DNA of 38,103 nucleotides from a candidate division WOR-3 bacterium. Its GTDB lineage: Bacteria; Hydrothermota; Tepidihabitantia; Tepidihabitantales; JBDRVQ01. Positions within the stretch are counted from its first letter, which is position 1; each line of letters begins with the position of its first letter. The stretch lies in NCBI GenBank assembly GCA_039801905.1, contig JBDRVQ010000018.1, positions 1 through 38,103 of the forward strand, in the 5' to 3' direction. A program made the translations under genes and the position numbers. The notes under the pieces are model-generated. The model made no database searches. It was not told the DNA's origin and saw only the letters and a program-made list of their open reading frames with translations. This document shows positions 1-7,030 of the stretch, piece after piece.

Positions 1-484
1 TTATGGCTAATGGGTTTAAACGATATGCTTTTTTCTCTTCTTTTCTGATGTGTAATCCTAAACTTATCTCGTTAAAAACAGAAACTAAAGGGATCTGGGA
101 ACGCTCGGCTCGTTCTTCTTTTGTTTCCTTCTCCACCTCTTCTTCTTTTTCTGCCCTTCGCTCTTTTGAAGAAAGTTTATCCGCAATAGATATTAAGTGG
201 GCTTTCAAAATTTTATTCTCATCTCGGTCCTGGTCCTGGTAATCTTTTTTCTTTCCCGGCTGGCCATGGTATAGAACCATATCAATTAAACTCGTTGCAT
301 CATTAAAAATTTGGTTATTTTTTTTAAGTATATTACTTACAAAGGAAGCGCTCCATTTGGCATGACCGTGCCCATTTAGTTTTACATCTTTGAACTCCTC
401 ACATAGAGGTTCGCCTAAATAGAACTTTCCAATATCGTGTAAAAGGGCACCAAGGATTAGGGTAATTTGGTCAGGCGAAAGCAT
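1..484 (-). CDS. cas10: Type III CRISPR Cas10/Csm1, N-terminal HD domain (partial)
   Basis: N-terminal 161 residues of a large-subunit Cas10 of a type III (Csm-like) CRISPR effector; the gene runs off the left edge, so the palm/GGDEF cyclase domains are not visible. Read from the ATG at 484-482, the protein shows HD-nuclease signatures: HDIGK at residues 16-20, a His-Gly-His at 39-41 inside a HAKWSASF stretch, another His at 73, and an ADKLSSKERR motif at 101-110. The last is the Csm1-type version of the HD-domain Asp, followed by the usual charged linker and a PLVSVFNEISL segment. In this family the HD domain cuts ssDNA at the transcription bubble. cas6 lies upstream on the same strand, but with its own promoter and separated by a repeat array. 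The start has no Shine-Dalgarno and sits 5 nt after a -10 box, so the mRNA may be leaderless. Csm1 rather than Cmr2 is judged from the motif style only. Confidence 0.78.
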   Translation of the reverse strand, partial: MLSPDQITLILGALLHDIGKFYLGEPLCEEFKDVKLNGHGHAKWSASFVSNILKKNNQIFNDATSLIDMVLYHGQPGKKKDYQDQDRDENKILKAHLISIADKLSSKERRAEKEEEVEKETKEERAERSQIPLVSVFNEISLGLHIRKEEKKAYRLNPLAI

Positions 485-517
485 AAATTATATTAACTTA
501 AAAGTTGGCTTTGTCAA
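485..517 (-). promoter_or_regulatory. Promoter of cas10, predicted leaderless
   Basis: On the minus strand TTGACA (517-512), a 16-nt spacer, TAATAT (495-490), then 5 nt to the cas10 ATG at 484. The geometry puts the transcription start at or next to the start codon. No Shine-Dalgarno is present. Confidence 0.7.
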
Positions 518-562
518 GTGTTTTGAATAAAATATTAATGAGAGTAATATTTTTTCAGCCCG

Positions 563-605
563 CCTTTTTCTTATAAGTCCTTGATTTATAATAACTTATT
601 TGATT
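563..605 (-). repeat. Dispersed AT-rich repeat, copy 1 (inverted relative to copy 2)
   Basis: The reverse complement of this stretch contains AATAAGTTATTATAAATCAA followed by a near match to GGCTTATAA and AAAAGG. The same sequence occurs in the opposite orientation at 14684-14725: 20 identical core bases and about 40 alignable bases. Both copies are in intergenic DNA upstream of a 12-bp periodic array. It may be part of the same repeat family; its function is unknown. Confidence 0.6.
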
Positions 606-630
606 TGGGCTTAAAAATGGGGGGGAGTAT

Positions 631-646
631 AGGGGATGGTATCGGA
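631..646 (+). repeat. Conserved head of 12-bp array 1
   Basis: AGGGGATGGTATCGG lies exactly 16 bp before the first array unit. The identical 15-mer lies 16 bp before the first unit of array 2 (15019). Two identical heads at the same offset mark a fixed boundary, and suggest the arrays are read from this side (+ strand). Confidence 0.75.
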
Positions 647-874
647 GGTTTAATAAAAAGCCTAACTTTTAGCCTAATATAAGGGATAATGATGAGTCTA
701 ATTATCAGTCTAATAGAAGTTATAATCATTAGCCTAAATCATAGGCTAAGGAAAGGTTTTATTAGGGGTTAAATTCCCTTCATAATGAAGGACCGAAAAG
801 GGGAACTAATTAAGGGAATAAGTGAAGGGATAATCTTGAGTCTAAACCGGGGTCTAATTGGTTATTTAATTAAG
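647..874 (+). repeat. Degenerate 12-bp periodic array 1 (19 units)
   Basis: Nineteen consecutive 12-bp units with no phase slip. The consensus is roughly RGNHTAATNNNN, with TAA at unit positions 5-7 in 16 of 19 (exceptions are the units at 755, 767 and 791). Position 4 is never G in the TAA-bearing units, position 8 is usually T, and positions 9-12 vary freely. In one plus frame the units read as a tetrapeptide such as S/G-L-I-x, but in-frame stops interrupt it. The Leu/Ile codon always ends in A, which points to conservation of DNA or RNA rather than protein. The array occupies the cas6-cas10 gap. Array 2 (15035-15262) has the same length, unit and head. Confidence 0.85.
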
Positions 875-877
875 AGA

Positions 878-911
878 GCCTTCCCGTCTCTCTTTGGGAT
901 AGGGGAGAGGC
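878..911 (+). terminator. Imperfect hairpin with T-rich tail after array 1
   Basis: GCCTTCCC at 878-885 can pair imperfectly with GGGGAGAGGC at 902-911, followed on the + strand by a T-rich run (TTACTTATTTTC). It starts 4 bp after the array and so resembles a plus-strand intrinsic terminator for an array transcript. The 3' end of cas6 begins right after it on the other strand. The stem is imperfect, so the call is tentative. Confidence 0.3.
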
Positions 912-1871
912 TTACTTATTTTCTTTTCCATCAAAGGCGAGACCTCGCCTCGCGGGTAGGATGCTCAGTTTGTATTTCCCAAAACCGAAGACCGTTCCCT
1001 TGCCGATGTGAATCCGCTCCCCAATTTTCAGGTAGGGGATGAATTCGGTCAAATCCCCCTCGTAGGTCACTTCGCCAATTAGCCCTTCCAGTTTTATTCT
1101 CCTCTCCTGCCGGGAGGAATAACGGGTGAGGTCTAAAATCTGGAAATTGGTCCTTCGGGTCTTTATTGCCATCGCCTTTTTAATTAAATCTTGGTAAGCA
1201 ATGGGAAATGGAACCGGGGAATGGAAATAGGAGATGAGACCAAGCCGCCGGAGGAGATTTCTCATAACGATATGGAAGTCTAAATTTTGTGCCGTCTTCC
1301 CTTGATAGATAATTCGCAATGGGGTGAGGAGTTTAATTTTTATTTCCTTGACGGGTTTCCTGCGCTTCTCAATTTTTAACTCCTCTTCTTTAATTTTGCT
1401 CTTTATCGTTTTTGTTTTGCCATCATAGATAATCTCTTTCCCTTGGTTAAGGGATTCAATTTCCAATCTTCCCCGGTCCTTGCCCAAACCTTTTTGTGCC
1501 ATCTCTTCAAAGGAGTAGATGAAATAGGGGAGATAGTCAATCGCCTTACCCAAGAGGATGAGGTTAAAGGAGAAGGGGTCACCCGTCTGATATTCGGTCT
1601 TATTTTCTAAGGGTGGTTCCAGGAGGAAGGGATGGGGGACATTTGGGTATTTCCGCATAATCTCGGAGTTCTCAGGCCTTGGGGTCTCAAAGATATAGGA
1701 GTAGACGCATTGGGCTTTTAAGAGACAAGCAGAACATTCCTTCTCCGGAAAGGGGCAGGAAACTTTGCGGAAGGCGAGACCGAAGGCACCCCGAAGGAGA
1801 AAGCCTTTATAGGGAGGCAAGGTCATCTTCTCCTTTGCCTTCATTTTTACGGAGAATTCGGCAATTCTCAC
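912..1871 (-). CDS. cas6: CRISPR-associated endoribonuclease Cas6 (RAMP)
   Basis: A 319-residue RAMP-fold protein matching the Cas6 type with the C-terminal DUF2276-like domain, which cuts pre-crRNA within repeats. The N-terminal half contains PYKGFLLRGAFG and a Cys cluster at roughly residues 39-55 (CPFPEKECSACLLKAQC), as in this family. The C-terminus carries the glycine-rich motif GKGTVFGFGKYKL at about residues 292-304. The catalytic residue cannot be assigned by eye. The start is a GTG at 1871, 5 nt after a TATAAT box and without a Shine-Dalgarno; an internal ATG at residue 10 is the alternative. The last 14 residues, beyond the usual end at KYKLSIL, are encoded by DNA containing the palindrome GGCGAG-AC-CTCGCC (935-948). 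This resembles the hairpin repeats near 14850, so the tail may come from a repeat insertion. It pairs functionally with the cas10 downstream. Confidence 0.82.
   Translation of the reverse strand: MRIAEFSVKMKAKEKMTLPPYKGFLLRGAFGLAFRKVSCPFPEKECSACLLKAQCVYSYIFETPRPENSEIMRKYPNVPHPFLLEPPLENKTEYQTGDPFSFNLILLGKAIDYLPYFIYSFEEMAQKGLGKDRGRLEIESLNQGKEIIYDGKTKTIKSKIKEEELKIEKRRKPVKEIKIKLLTPLRIIYQGKTAQNLDFHIVMRNLLRRLGLISYFHSPVPFPIAYQDLIKKAMAIKTRRTNFQILDLTRYSSRQERRIKLEGLIGEVTYEGDLTEFIPYLKIGERIHIGKGTVFGFGKYKLSILPARRGLAFDGKENK
935..948. repeat. Palindromic repeat in the cas6 3' end
   Basis: GGCGAG-AC-CTCGCC is a perfect 6-bp inverted repeat inside the last codons of cas6. It shares the GTCTCGCCT core with the three tandem hairpin units at 14827-14888, suggesting a small mobile or spreading palindromic element. 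Confidence 0.45.
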
Positions 1872-1905
1872 CTTCTATTATAGTTATCCTTTTGAGAAAA
1901 GGCAA
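1872..1905 (-). promoter_or_regulatory. Promoter of cas6, predicted leaderless
   Basis: On the minus strand TTGCCT (1905-1900), a 17-nt spacer, TATAAT (1882-1877) and 5 nt to the GTG at 1871. The -35 is weak (4 of 6 consensus bases) and the -10 is perfect. It lies back to back with the promoter of the gene at 1940. Confidence 0.6.
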
Positions 1906-1906
1906 G

Positions 1907-1934
1907 TTGACAATCTCTATTATTTTATTAAAAT
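1907..1934 (+). promoter_or_regulatory. Promoter of the DUF4870-like gene, predicted leaderless
   Basis: TTGACA (1907-1912), 16-nt spacer, TAAAAT (1929-1934), then 5 nt to the ATG at 1940. No Shine-Dalgarno. This fixes the start at 1940 rather than at an upstream in-frame ATG inside cas6. Confidence 0.7.
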
Positions 1935-1939
1935 TCCTT

Positions 1940-2305
1940 ATGGAAAATAGGACGCTTTCCGCAATTGGTTATCTTCCCTTCTTTTTCCCTCTGCCTTTAT
2001 ATTTTGGCAAGGAGGATGAGTTCTCCCAATTCCACGGCCGGCAGAGTCTCGCCTTACTCATCTCTTTAATTGCCATCTGGATTTTAATCTGGCTTATCGG
2101 CTTAATCTTCGGTGGGATTTTGGGTCATATCTTTATCGTCGGGATTTTTTTTAAGATTATCAATTGGCTAATAAAAAATATTGTTGGTAGTTTGGTCTCA
2201 ATTATTTATATCATCTTGGTGATCTTAGGGATGGTAAATGCCTTGCAGGGTAGGTGTTGGGAGATTCCAGTAGTTTCGGTCATTGCCCGGCGATTAAAAA
2301 TTTAA
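1940..2305 (+). CDS. Small DUF4870/Tic20-like membrane protein
   Basis: A 121-residue integral membrane protein. It begins RTLSAIGYLPFFFPLPLYF and continues with DEFSQFHGRQSLALL, the 'xxFxxFHxxQSLxL' signature typical of DUF4870-like small membrane proteins. Then come two or three hydrophobic segments, roughly residues 38-65 and 75-103. The family has no established biochemical activity. A longer open frame starts upstream at 1679, but it overlaps cas6 antisense. The ATG at 1940 has a clear promoter exactly 5 nt upstream, so this start is preferred. The gene stands alone: cas6 diverges from it and guaB converges towards it. Confidence 0.6.
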   Translation: MENRTLSAIGYLPFFFPLPLYFGKEDEFSQFHGRQSLALLISLIAIWILIWLIGLIFGGILGHIFIVGIFFKIINWLIKNIVGSLVSIIYIILVILGMVNALQGRCWEIPVVSVIARRLKI

Positions 2306-2437
2306 GTCTTCGGGATTTATAAAATCCTTACGGATTAACTCCATTTTCTTATGTCTGATAAGATATATTATGTAAACTAACAAGGAAATGGAAAATAGGG
2401 TAATCTGTGGTATTTTGTGGCATTTAATCTCCCCTAT

Positions 2438-3904
2438 TTATGACCAATCTGGTGGTTCGTAGTTTGGTGCTTCTTTGGTGATGATGATGTCGTGGGGATG
2501 ACTCTCCTTTAACCCCTCACTCGTAATTTTAACAAAGCGTGCCTTTCGGCGTAATTCCTTTATATCCTTTGCCCCGCAATAACCAAAACCGGCTTTTATC
2601 CCACCAACTAATTGGTAAATCACTTCTGATGCCTTTCCCCGGTAAGGAACCCGGCCTTCAATCCCTTCGGGAACGAATTTCTTTGCCTCCTCCTGAAAAT
2701 ATCTATCTTTGGAACCCCGCTTCATCGCATCAATTGAACCCATCGCTCGGTAAATCTTATATCTCCTCCCTTCAAATAGGACCTCTTCTCCTGGACTCTC
2801 GTCAGTTCCGGCGAAGAGATTGCCAATCATTACGGTATCCGCTCCGAAGGCTAATGCCTTTACAATATCCCCGGAATATCTTATCCCGCCATCAGCACAT
2901 AAAGGAATCTTCTCTCTTTTAAGAACCGAATAGGCGTCCATTATCGCGGTAATCTGGGGAACGCCAACACCGGCAATCACCCGGGTGGTGCAGATAGAAC
3001 CCGGACCAATTCCCACCTTAACCCCATCAATATCAAGTTTCAATAGTTCCAAACAGGCTTCCTTTGTTGCCACATTGCCGACAACGATATCAATATCTTT
3101 ATATCTCTTTCTTAAAATCTTTGCCTTCTTAATTACCATCTCGGAATGGGCATGGGCGGTATCAATCACTAAGGCATCAACCCCCGCGGAAACCAAGGCT
3201 TCAGCCCGGGCTTCGCAATCCTTACCAACACCAACCGCCCCTGCCACCCTTAATCTCCCTAAGGAGTCAACAGTGGCGTAAGGGTTTTCCAATTTTTTGA
3301 TAATATCCTTGGCGGTGATTAAGCCTTTTAAGTAGCCCTTACTATCAATAATGGGCAATTTTTCAATCTTCTTCTCTTTGAGAATCCTTTTCGCCTCCTC
3401 TAAGGTTATCCCTTCCAAAGCGGTAATCAAACCTTCCCTTTTGGTCATCACCAGTTTCAGTTTCTTATTACCATCGGCTTCAAAGAGTAAATCCCTTTTG
3501 GTGACAATTCCTAAAAGTTTACCCTCTTCATCCACAATCGGCACTCCAGAAATTCCGTACTTTTCCATCAAATCCCGACAGTCCCTTATCGTATCGTTTG
3601 GTTTCAGGGTGAAAGGGGAAAGTATCATTCCACTCTCTGCCCTTTTTACCTTTATCACCTCTTCTGCCTGTTCGGCAAGAGAAAGGTTTTTATGAATTAC
3701 CCCAATCCCCCCGGAGGTGGCTAAGGTGATTGCCATCCGCGCCTCGGTCACGGTATCCATCGCGGCACTGACCAGGGGGATATGTAAAGGGATGGAACGG
3801 GAGAAGCGGGTTTTAAGGGAGACATCCTTCGGTAGAACCTTGGAGCGATTGGGCACTAATAATATATCGTTGAAGGTTAAGGCTTCCCGGATCTTCCCTC
3901 TCAC
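2438..3904 (-). CDS. guaB: Inosine-5'-monophosphate dehydrogenase
   Basis: Full-length 488-residue IMPDH, which oxidises IMP to XMP with NAD+ in the first committed step of GMP synthesis. The N-terminus ([20 protein letters not shown]) is typical. Two CBS domains occupy about residues 95-210 ([23 protein letters not shown] and a second copy ending [13 protein letters not shown]). The catalytic loop [15 protein letters not shown], containing the active-site Cys, is at about residues 299-313. The flap region [17 protein letters not shown] and EGRVPYRGK follow, and the protein ends with a standard [15 protein letters not shown] tail. It is the last gene of a minus-strand cluster; its ATG lies 2 nt after the tlpA-like stop codon, so it is probably cotranscribed with, and translationally coupled to, the thioredoxin genes. 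Confidence 0.97.
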   Translation of the reverse strand: MRGKIREALTFNDILLVPNRSKVLPKDVSLKTRFSRSIPLHIPLVSAAMDTVTEARMAITLATSGGIGVIHKNLSLAEQAEEVIKVKRAESGMILSPFTLKPNDTIRDCRDLMEKYGISGVPIVDEEGKLLGIVTKRDLLFEADGNKKLKLVMTKREGLITALEGITLEEAKRILKEKKIEKLPIIDSKGYLKGLITAKDIIKKLENPYATVDSLGRLRVAGAVGVGKDCEARAEALVSAGVDALVIDTAHAHSEMVIKKAKILRKRYKDIDIVVGNVATKEACLELLKLDIDGVKVGIGPGSICTTRVIAGVGVPQITAIMDAYSVLKREKIPLCADGGIRYSGDIVKALAFGADTVMIGNLFAGTDESPGEEVLFEGRRYKIYRAMGSIDAMKRGSKDRYFQEEAKKFVPEGIEGRVPYRGKASEVIYQLVGGIKAGFGYCGAKDIKELRRKARFVKITSEGLKESHPHDIIITKEAPNYEPPDWS

Positions 3905-3906
3905 TT

Positions 3907-4392
3907 TTATCTCTGAGTAATTAGTTCCTCAATCTTATTCTTAATCTCCACCATCTCCTCCTCACCGAAGCCAACCTTTCTCAGTTGCGTCTTACCCCTT
4001 TTGTCAAGAAGTATAAGTGTAGGAATGGCTTCAATTTCGTACTGCTTGGCGACCTTATCATTACCGATAAGAATTGGGTAGGTGATATTTAACTCCTCTT
4101 GGACCTTCAAAAGGTCGGTCTTTTCATCCAAACCAATCCCTAAGACCAAAAAGTTTCTATCTTTATACTCCTCATAGATTTTAACTAGTTCCGGAATCGC
4201 CCGCCGGCAGGGTGGACACCAGGTTGCCCAGAAGTCAAGAAGGACAACCTTACCTTTCAGTTTGGAGAGGGTGATATTTTCACCGGCGAGGGTGGGCAGG
4301 GTAAAATCCTTTGAAGACTCCAAGAGGCTTTTTTCTTTTAACCCGCAAAAGATAAAAAGTAGGAAGAAAAAAAGTAGGATCTTTTTATTCAT
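3907..4392 (-). CDS. TlpA/ResA-like exported thiol-disulfide oxidoreductase
   Basis: 161 residues. An N-terminal hydrophobic segment (KKILLFFFLLFIFCGLKEK) is either a signal peptide or a lipoprotein signal; the FIFCG around Cys16 is a poor lipobox. An AhpC/TSA-type thioredoxin domain follows: KDFTLPTLAGENITLSKLKG, then the redox motif FWATWCPPCR at about residues 54-63 and the cis-proline region AIPTLILLD. Family members reduce or oxidise extracytoplasmic thiols, for example in cytochrome c maturation; the substrate here is unknown. The start overlaps the stop of the cytoplasmic thioredoxin gene by 8 nt, giving a tight trxA-tlpA pair. A cytoplasmic and an exported thioredoxin encoded together suggests one reducing chain, but no membrane transfer protein (CcdA/DsbD) is seen nearby. 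Confidence 0.85.
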   Translation of the reverse strand: MNKKILLFFFLLFIFCGLKEKSLLESSKDFTLPTLAGENITLSKLKGKVVLLDFWATWCPPCRRAIPELVKIYEEYKDRNFLVLGIGLDEKTDLLKVQEELNITYPILIGNDKVAKQYEIEAIPTLILLDKRGKTQLRKVGFGEEEMVEIKNKIEELITQR

Positions 4393-4708
4393 CCTTTTCC
4401 TCCTTTAAGAAATTTTCTATCTTCTCTTTTAAGTATTCCTTGGGGCAGGCACCGATCACCTTATCAATCACCTTCCCTTGTGCAAAAAAGATTAAGGCCG
4501 GGATACTCATGATGCCGTATCTTTCCGCCAGTTCCGGCTCTTCGTCCACATTCACCTTCCCGATTTTCACCTTCCCTTCGTATTCCTTCGCCAGTTCTTC
4601 AATGATGGGGCTCATCATCCGACAGGGTTGACACCACTCCGCCCAAAAGTCAATTAAGGCTAAGGGGGAGTTTATAACTTCACCAAAGTTTTTCTTATTG
4701 ATTTCCAT
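4385..4708 (-). CDS. trxA: Thioredoxin
   Basis: 107 residues, the normal thioredoxin length. Active site DFWAEWCQPCRMMSP at about residues 20-34, followed by KVNVDEEPELAERYGIMSIPALIFF with the cis-proline preceded by Ile. The redox motif is WCQPC instead of the common WCGPC. The residues between the two Cys tune redox potential in this family, so the protein may be more or less reducing than standard thioredoxin. It has its own promoter with the -10 box 5 nt before the ATG and no Shine-Dalgarno, although it may also be reached from the upstream TPR gene. The downstream tlpA-like gene overlaps its last codons. Confidence 0.93.
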   Translation of the reverse strand: MEINKKNFGEVINSPLALIDFWAEWCQPCRMMSPIIEELAKEYEGKVKIGKVNVDEEPELAERYGIMSIPALIFFAQGKVIDKVIGACPKEYLKEKIENFLKEEKDE

Positions 4709-4741
4709 ATTTATTTATAGATAAAATTTATTAAAAGTCAA
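4709..4741 (-). promoter_or_regulatory. Promoter of trxA, predicted leaderless
   Basis: On the minus strand TTGACT (4741-4736), 16-nt spacer, TATAAA (4719-4714), 5 nt to the ATG at 4708. The -35 box directly abuts the stop codon of the upstream TPR gene (4744-4742). Confidence 0.7.
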
Positions 4742-5413
4742 CTACCGGAATTTCTTCTTTTCTAAGAGGGTATTGACATAAGAGAGACCGGCTTTGGCAT
4801 CGTCTCTTGCCACATCGTTGGGATAATCTTTGAGAAACTTCTCGTAGACCTCTTTTGCCTTTTTATAATTTCCCAAATTCTTATAACAGCGGGCGGCGGC
4901 AAGAAGGGCGGGTGGGGCAAATGGTGACTTCTTGTAAACCTGGGCAACCCTCTCGTAGGTCTCCCCCGCTTTCTTATACTCTTTTACCTCTTCATAACAA
5001 TTGGCAATCCCCAAAAGGGAACTGGGAGAAAGGAGGGGATCTTTCTTATTTTTATTGTAAAACTGCATAAAAGCCCTCCTTGCCTCGTCGTAGCGTTGGG
5101 TGTGGAAGTAGATATTACCTAAATAGAATTGGGCTTTGATTCCCAATTTTTGATTCGGGAAACGTCGGACAATCTCCAAAAATCTCTCCTCCGCTTCTCC
5201 GAGATTGCCGGTGGAGTAAAAACCCAATGCCTCTGTGAAGCGAACGGAAACTTCTGGATTCTCTTTCGGTTTTGAAGAGAGGAAGAAAATAAGAGCGACA
5301 ATTACCGCCAGAAAACCACCGACAATCATTAAAAATTTTTGCCGGTCCCGGTAATAAAGAGAAAAGAACTTTGCCACATAGTCCTGTAATTTATCTTCCT
5401 TTATCTCTTTCAT
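4742..5413 (-). CDS. Membrane-anchored tetratricopeptide repeat protein
   Basis: 223 residues. A short cytoplasmic N-terminus (KEDKLQDYVAKFFSLYYRDRQK) is followed by one transmembrane helix at about residues 28-47 (IVGGFLAVIVALIFFLSS). Then come four to five TPR-like repeats: FYSTGNLGEAEERFLEIVRRF, FYLGNIYFHTQRYDEARRAF, a YEEVKEYKKAGETYERV unit and a CYKNLGNYKKAKEVYEKFL unit. The layout resembles the YfgM/YbgF class of envelope TPR proteins, which act as scaffolds or in chaperone networks; no specific partner can be named. The tRNA-Arg gene ends 14 nt upstream on the same strand, so both are probably transcribed from the tRNA promoter. Confidence 0.75.
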   Translation of the reverse strand: MKEIKEDKLQDYVAKFFSLYYRDRQKFLMIVGGFLAVIVALIFFLSSKPKENPEVSVRFTEALGFYSTGNLGEAEERFLEIVRRFPNQKLGIKAQFYLGNIYFHTQRYDEARRAFMQFYNKNKKDPLLSPSSLLGIANCYEEVKEYKKAGETYERVAQVYKKSPFAPPALLAAARCYKNLGNYKKAKEVYEKFLKDYPNDVARDDAKAGLSYVNTLLEKKKFR

Positions 5414-5427
5414 TCTTTTTTATAAAA

Positions 5428-5501
5428 TACCCCTGGTGAGAGTCGAACTCACGACCTACGGTTTAGGAAACCGTCGCTCTATCCAACTGAGCTACAGGGG
5501 C
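5428..5501 (-). tRNA. tRNA-Arg (CCT anticodon)
   Basis: A 74-nt cloverleaf on the minus strand. Acceptor stem GCCCCTG/CAGGGGT (G-U at pair 1), D-arm GCTCAGTTGGATAGAGC, anticodon stem ACGGT/ACCGT with loop TTCCTAA (anticodon CCT), T-arm GTGAG-TTCGACT-CTCAC. The 3' CCA is not encoded. Confidence 0.96.
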
Positions 5502-5509
5502 GTATAATT

Positions 5510-5537
5510 ATTATAAAAAATTAAAGGTAATTGTCAA
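5510..5537 (-). promoter_or_regulatory. Promoter of tRNA-Arg
   Basis: Minus strand TTGACA (5537-5532), 16-nt spacer, TATAAT (5515-5510), 8 nt before the tRNA 5' end. A full consensus sigma-70-type promoter that likely also feeds the downstream TPR gene. Confidence 0.8.
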
Positions 5538-5638
5538 GGTAATTGCCAAGGATAGGCTTTCAAAAATCAAGCCGATGCCAAAATCACGGAGTTAAATTGG
5601 AAGAATTTAATAAATAAAGAAGGGATTTTTCAATCCAA

Positions 5639-5662
5639 AGCCTAACTAAAAGTTTAACCGGA
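5639..5662 (+). repeat. Two units resembling the 12-bp array
   Basis: Two adjacent 12-mers (AGCCTAACTAAA, AGTTTAACCGGA) fit the RGNHTAA unit, and a third TAAT follows two bases out of phase. There is no head sequence and no long run, so this could be a remnant or chance. The rest of the 5538-5690 intergenic stretch shows no gene. Confidence 0.3.
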
Positions 5663-5690
5663 TGTAATTGGGAGACGGATATAAGGGGAA

Positions 5691-5718
5691 TTGACATTTC
5701 CCCCAAATGTGATAAATT
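5691..5718 (+). promoter_or_regulatory. Probable promoter of purD
   Basis: TTGACA (5691-5696), 16-nt spacer, TAAATT (5713-5718) 13 nt before the purD ATG. No Shine-Dalgarno precedes the start, so the leader would be only a few nucleotides long. Confidence 0.5.
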
Positions 5719-5731
5719 TCCTTTTATATTT

Positions 5732-7030
5732 ATGCGCATCTTAGTAGTGGGCGGTGGTGGTCGGGAGCATGCGCTTCTCTATTCTCTGGCGCGCTCTCCG
5801 GATACAGAACTATTCGCTTGTCCGGGAAATGGAGGAATTTCCCAGATTGCCCAGTGTTTTCCTATCCCCGCCGATGATCTACCCTCCCTTTTGGAGTTTG
5901 CCCGGGAGAAAAAGATTGACTTAACGGTAGTCGGTCCGGAACTCCCCCTTGCCTTAGGGATTGTGGATGTCTTTGAGAAAGAAGGGCTTTTCATCTTCGG
6001 ACCGAATAAAGAGGCTGCCCGTTTAGAATCGGACAAGGGGTTTGCCCGGGAATTTATGCGGCGATACGATATTCCCATTCCGGAATTTTTCGTGACCGAA
6101 GACCCCAAAGAGGCAAAGAGGGTCGCTAAGCATCTTTTCCGAAAGAGTCCGTTCCAATCCTGTGTCATCAAGGCGAGTGGTTTGGCAGCAGGGAAAGGGG
6201 CGTTTATCTTAAATTCTATAAAAGAGATAGAAGAGACGATTGACGACCTAATGGTTAAGAAGACCTTAGGTGAAGCGGGAAATAAGGTAGTGGTGGAAGA
6301 GTTTATTCTGGGCGAAGAGGCATCTCTAATCGCCTTCACCGATAGCGAAACAATTTTACCCTGTCTCCCTTCTCAAGACCATAAACGCCTTTATGATCAC
6401 GATGAAGGTCCGAATACCGGTGGGATGGGTGCCTATGCCCCAGCACCATTAATTGACGAGAGAATCTATAAAAAGGCAAACGAAAAAATTTTCTTACCTT
6501 TTCTGAAAGGGCTAAAAAAGGAAGGGATTATTTATAAAGGGATAATCTATGCCGGAATTATTGTCAGTAATGGTGAACCTTATCTCTTAGAATTTAATTG
6601 TCGGTTTGGCGATCCGGAGACCCAAGCGCTTTTACCTTTGTTAAAAACTGATTTGAAAGAAGTGATTATCAAAACAATTGAAGGAAAATTGAAAGATTTA
6701 GAATTGATTTGGGAGGAAGGCTATGCCTTAAATGTCGTTTTAGCCTCCCGGGGGTATCCGGGCCATTACGAGAAGGGGAAGTTAATTAAAATTCCGGAAA
6801 GATATGAGAAGGCGATAATTTTCCATTCGGGAACGGTAAAGAAGGATAACGAGTTCTACACCGCCGGGGGTAGGGTGATCTCGGTCACTGGTTTAGGAAA
6901 GACCCTTCTTGAGGCAAAGGAGAATGCCTATAAGGTTTGCGAAGAGATTCAATTTGAGGGGAGGCATTTTCGGAAGGATATTGGGGATAAGGGGATAAAA
7001 AGGCTCAATGAAAAAAGAAAAATGGCGTGA
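5732..7030 (+). CDS. purD: Phosphoribosylamine-glycine ligase (GARS)
   Basis: 432 residues of a complete ATP-grasp GARS, which joins phosphoribosylamine and glycine in the second step of de novo purine synthesis. The N-terminal motif RILVVGGGGREHALL, PGNGG (about residues 30-34) and the LTVVGPELPLALG segment are canonical. The ATP-grasp core has VIKASGLAAGKGAFI and EEFILGEEASLIAF, then the substrate loop SQDHKRLYDHDEGPNTGGMG, and LLEFNCRFGDPETQ with the Mg-binding residues. Its C-terminus overlaps the next gene by 23 nt. With guaB on the other strand, the window holds two purine genes, but they are not in one operon. It is first of an overlapping four-gene plus-strand cluster. Confidence 0.97.
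   Translation: MRILVVGGGGREHALLYSLARSPDTELFACPGNGGISQIAQCFPIPADDLPSLLEFAREKKIDLTVVGPELPLALGIVDVFEKEGLFIFGPNKEAARLESDKGFAREFMRRYDIPIPEFFVTEDPKEAKRVAKHLFRKSPFQSCVIKASGLAAGKGAFILNSIKEIEETIDDLMVKKTLGEAGNKVVVEEFILGEEASLIAFTDSETILPCLPSQDHKRLYDHDEGPNTGGMGAYAPAPLIDERIYKKANEKIFLPFLKGLKKEGIIYKGIIYAGIIVSNGEPYLLEFNCRFGDPETQALLPLLKTDLKEVIIKTIEGKLKDLELIWEEGYALNVVLASRGYPGHYEKGKLIKIPERYEKAIIFHSGTVKKDNEFYTAGGRVISVTGLGKTLLEAKENAYKVCEEIQFEGRHFRKDIGDKGIKRLNEKRKMA

Noticed and set aside
647-874. Calling the 12-bp array a CRISPR array because it lies between cas genes
   Set aside because: CRISPR repeats are 23-47 bp, near identical, and separated by unique spacers. Here the period is 12 bp, only TAA is kept, and a second copy lies far from any cas gene.
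785-1042. An 85-codon plus-strand frame reading through array 1 into cas6
   Set aside because: Its first half is the in-frame translation of the array and its second half is antisense to cas6; there is no ribosome-binding site.
1679-1939. Longer N-terminus for the DUF4870-like gene
   Set aside because: The extra part is antisense to cas6 and rich in Arg/Ser, as shadow frames are; a promoter lies 5 nt before the ATG at 1940.
2306-2437. Possible regulatory RNA between the DUF4870-like gene and guaB
   Set aside because: The 132 bp are downstream of both convergent genes; no stable hairpin or conserved motif was seen.
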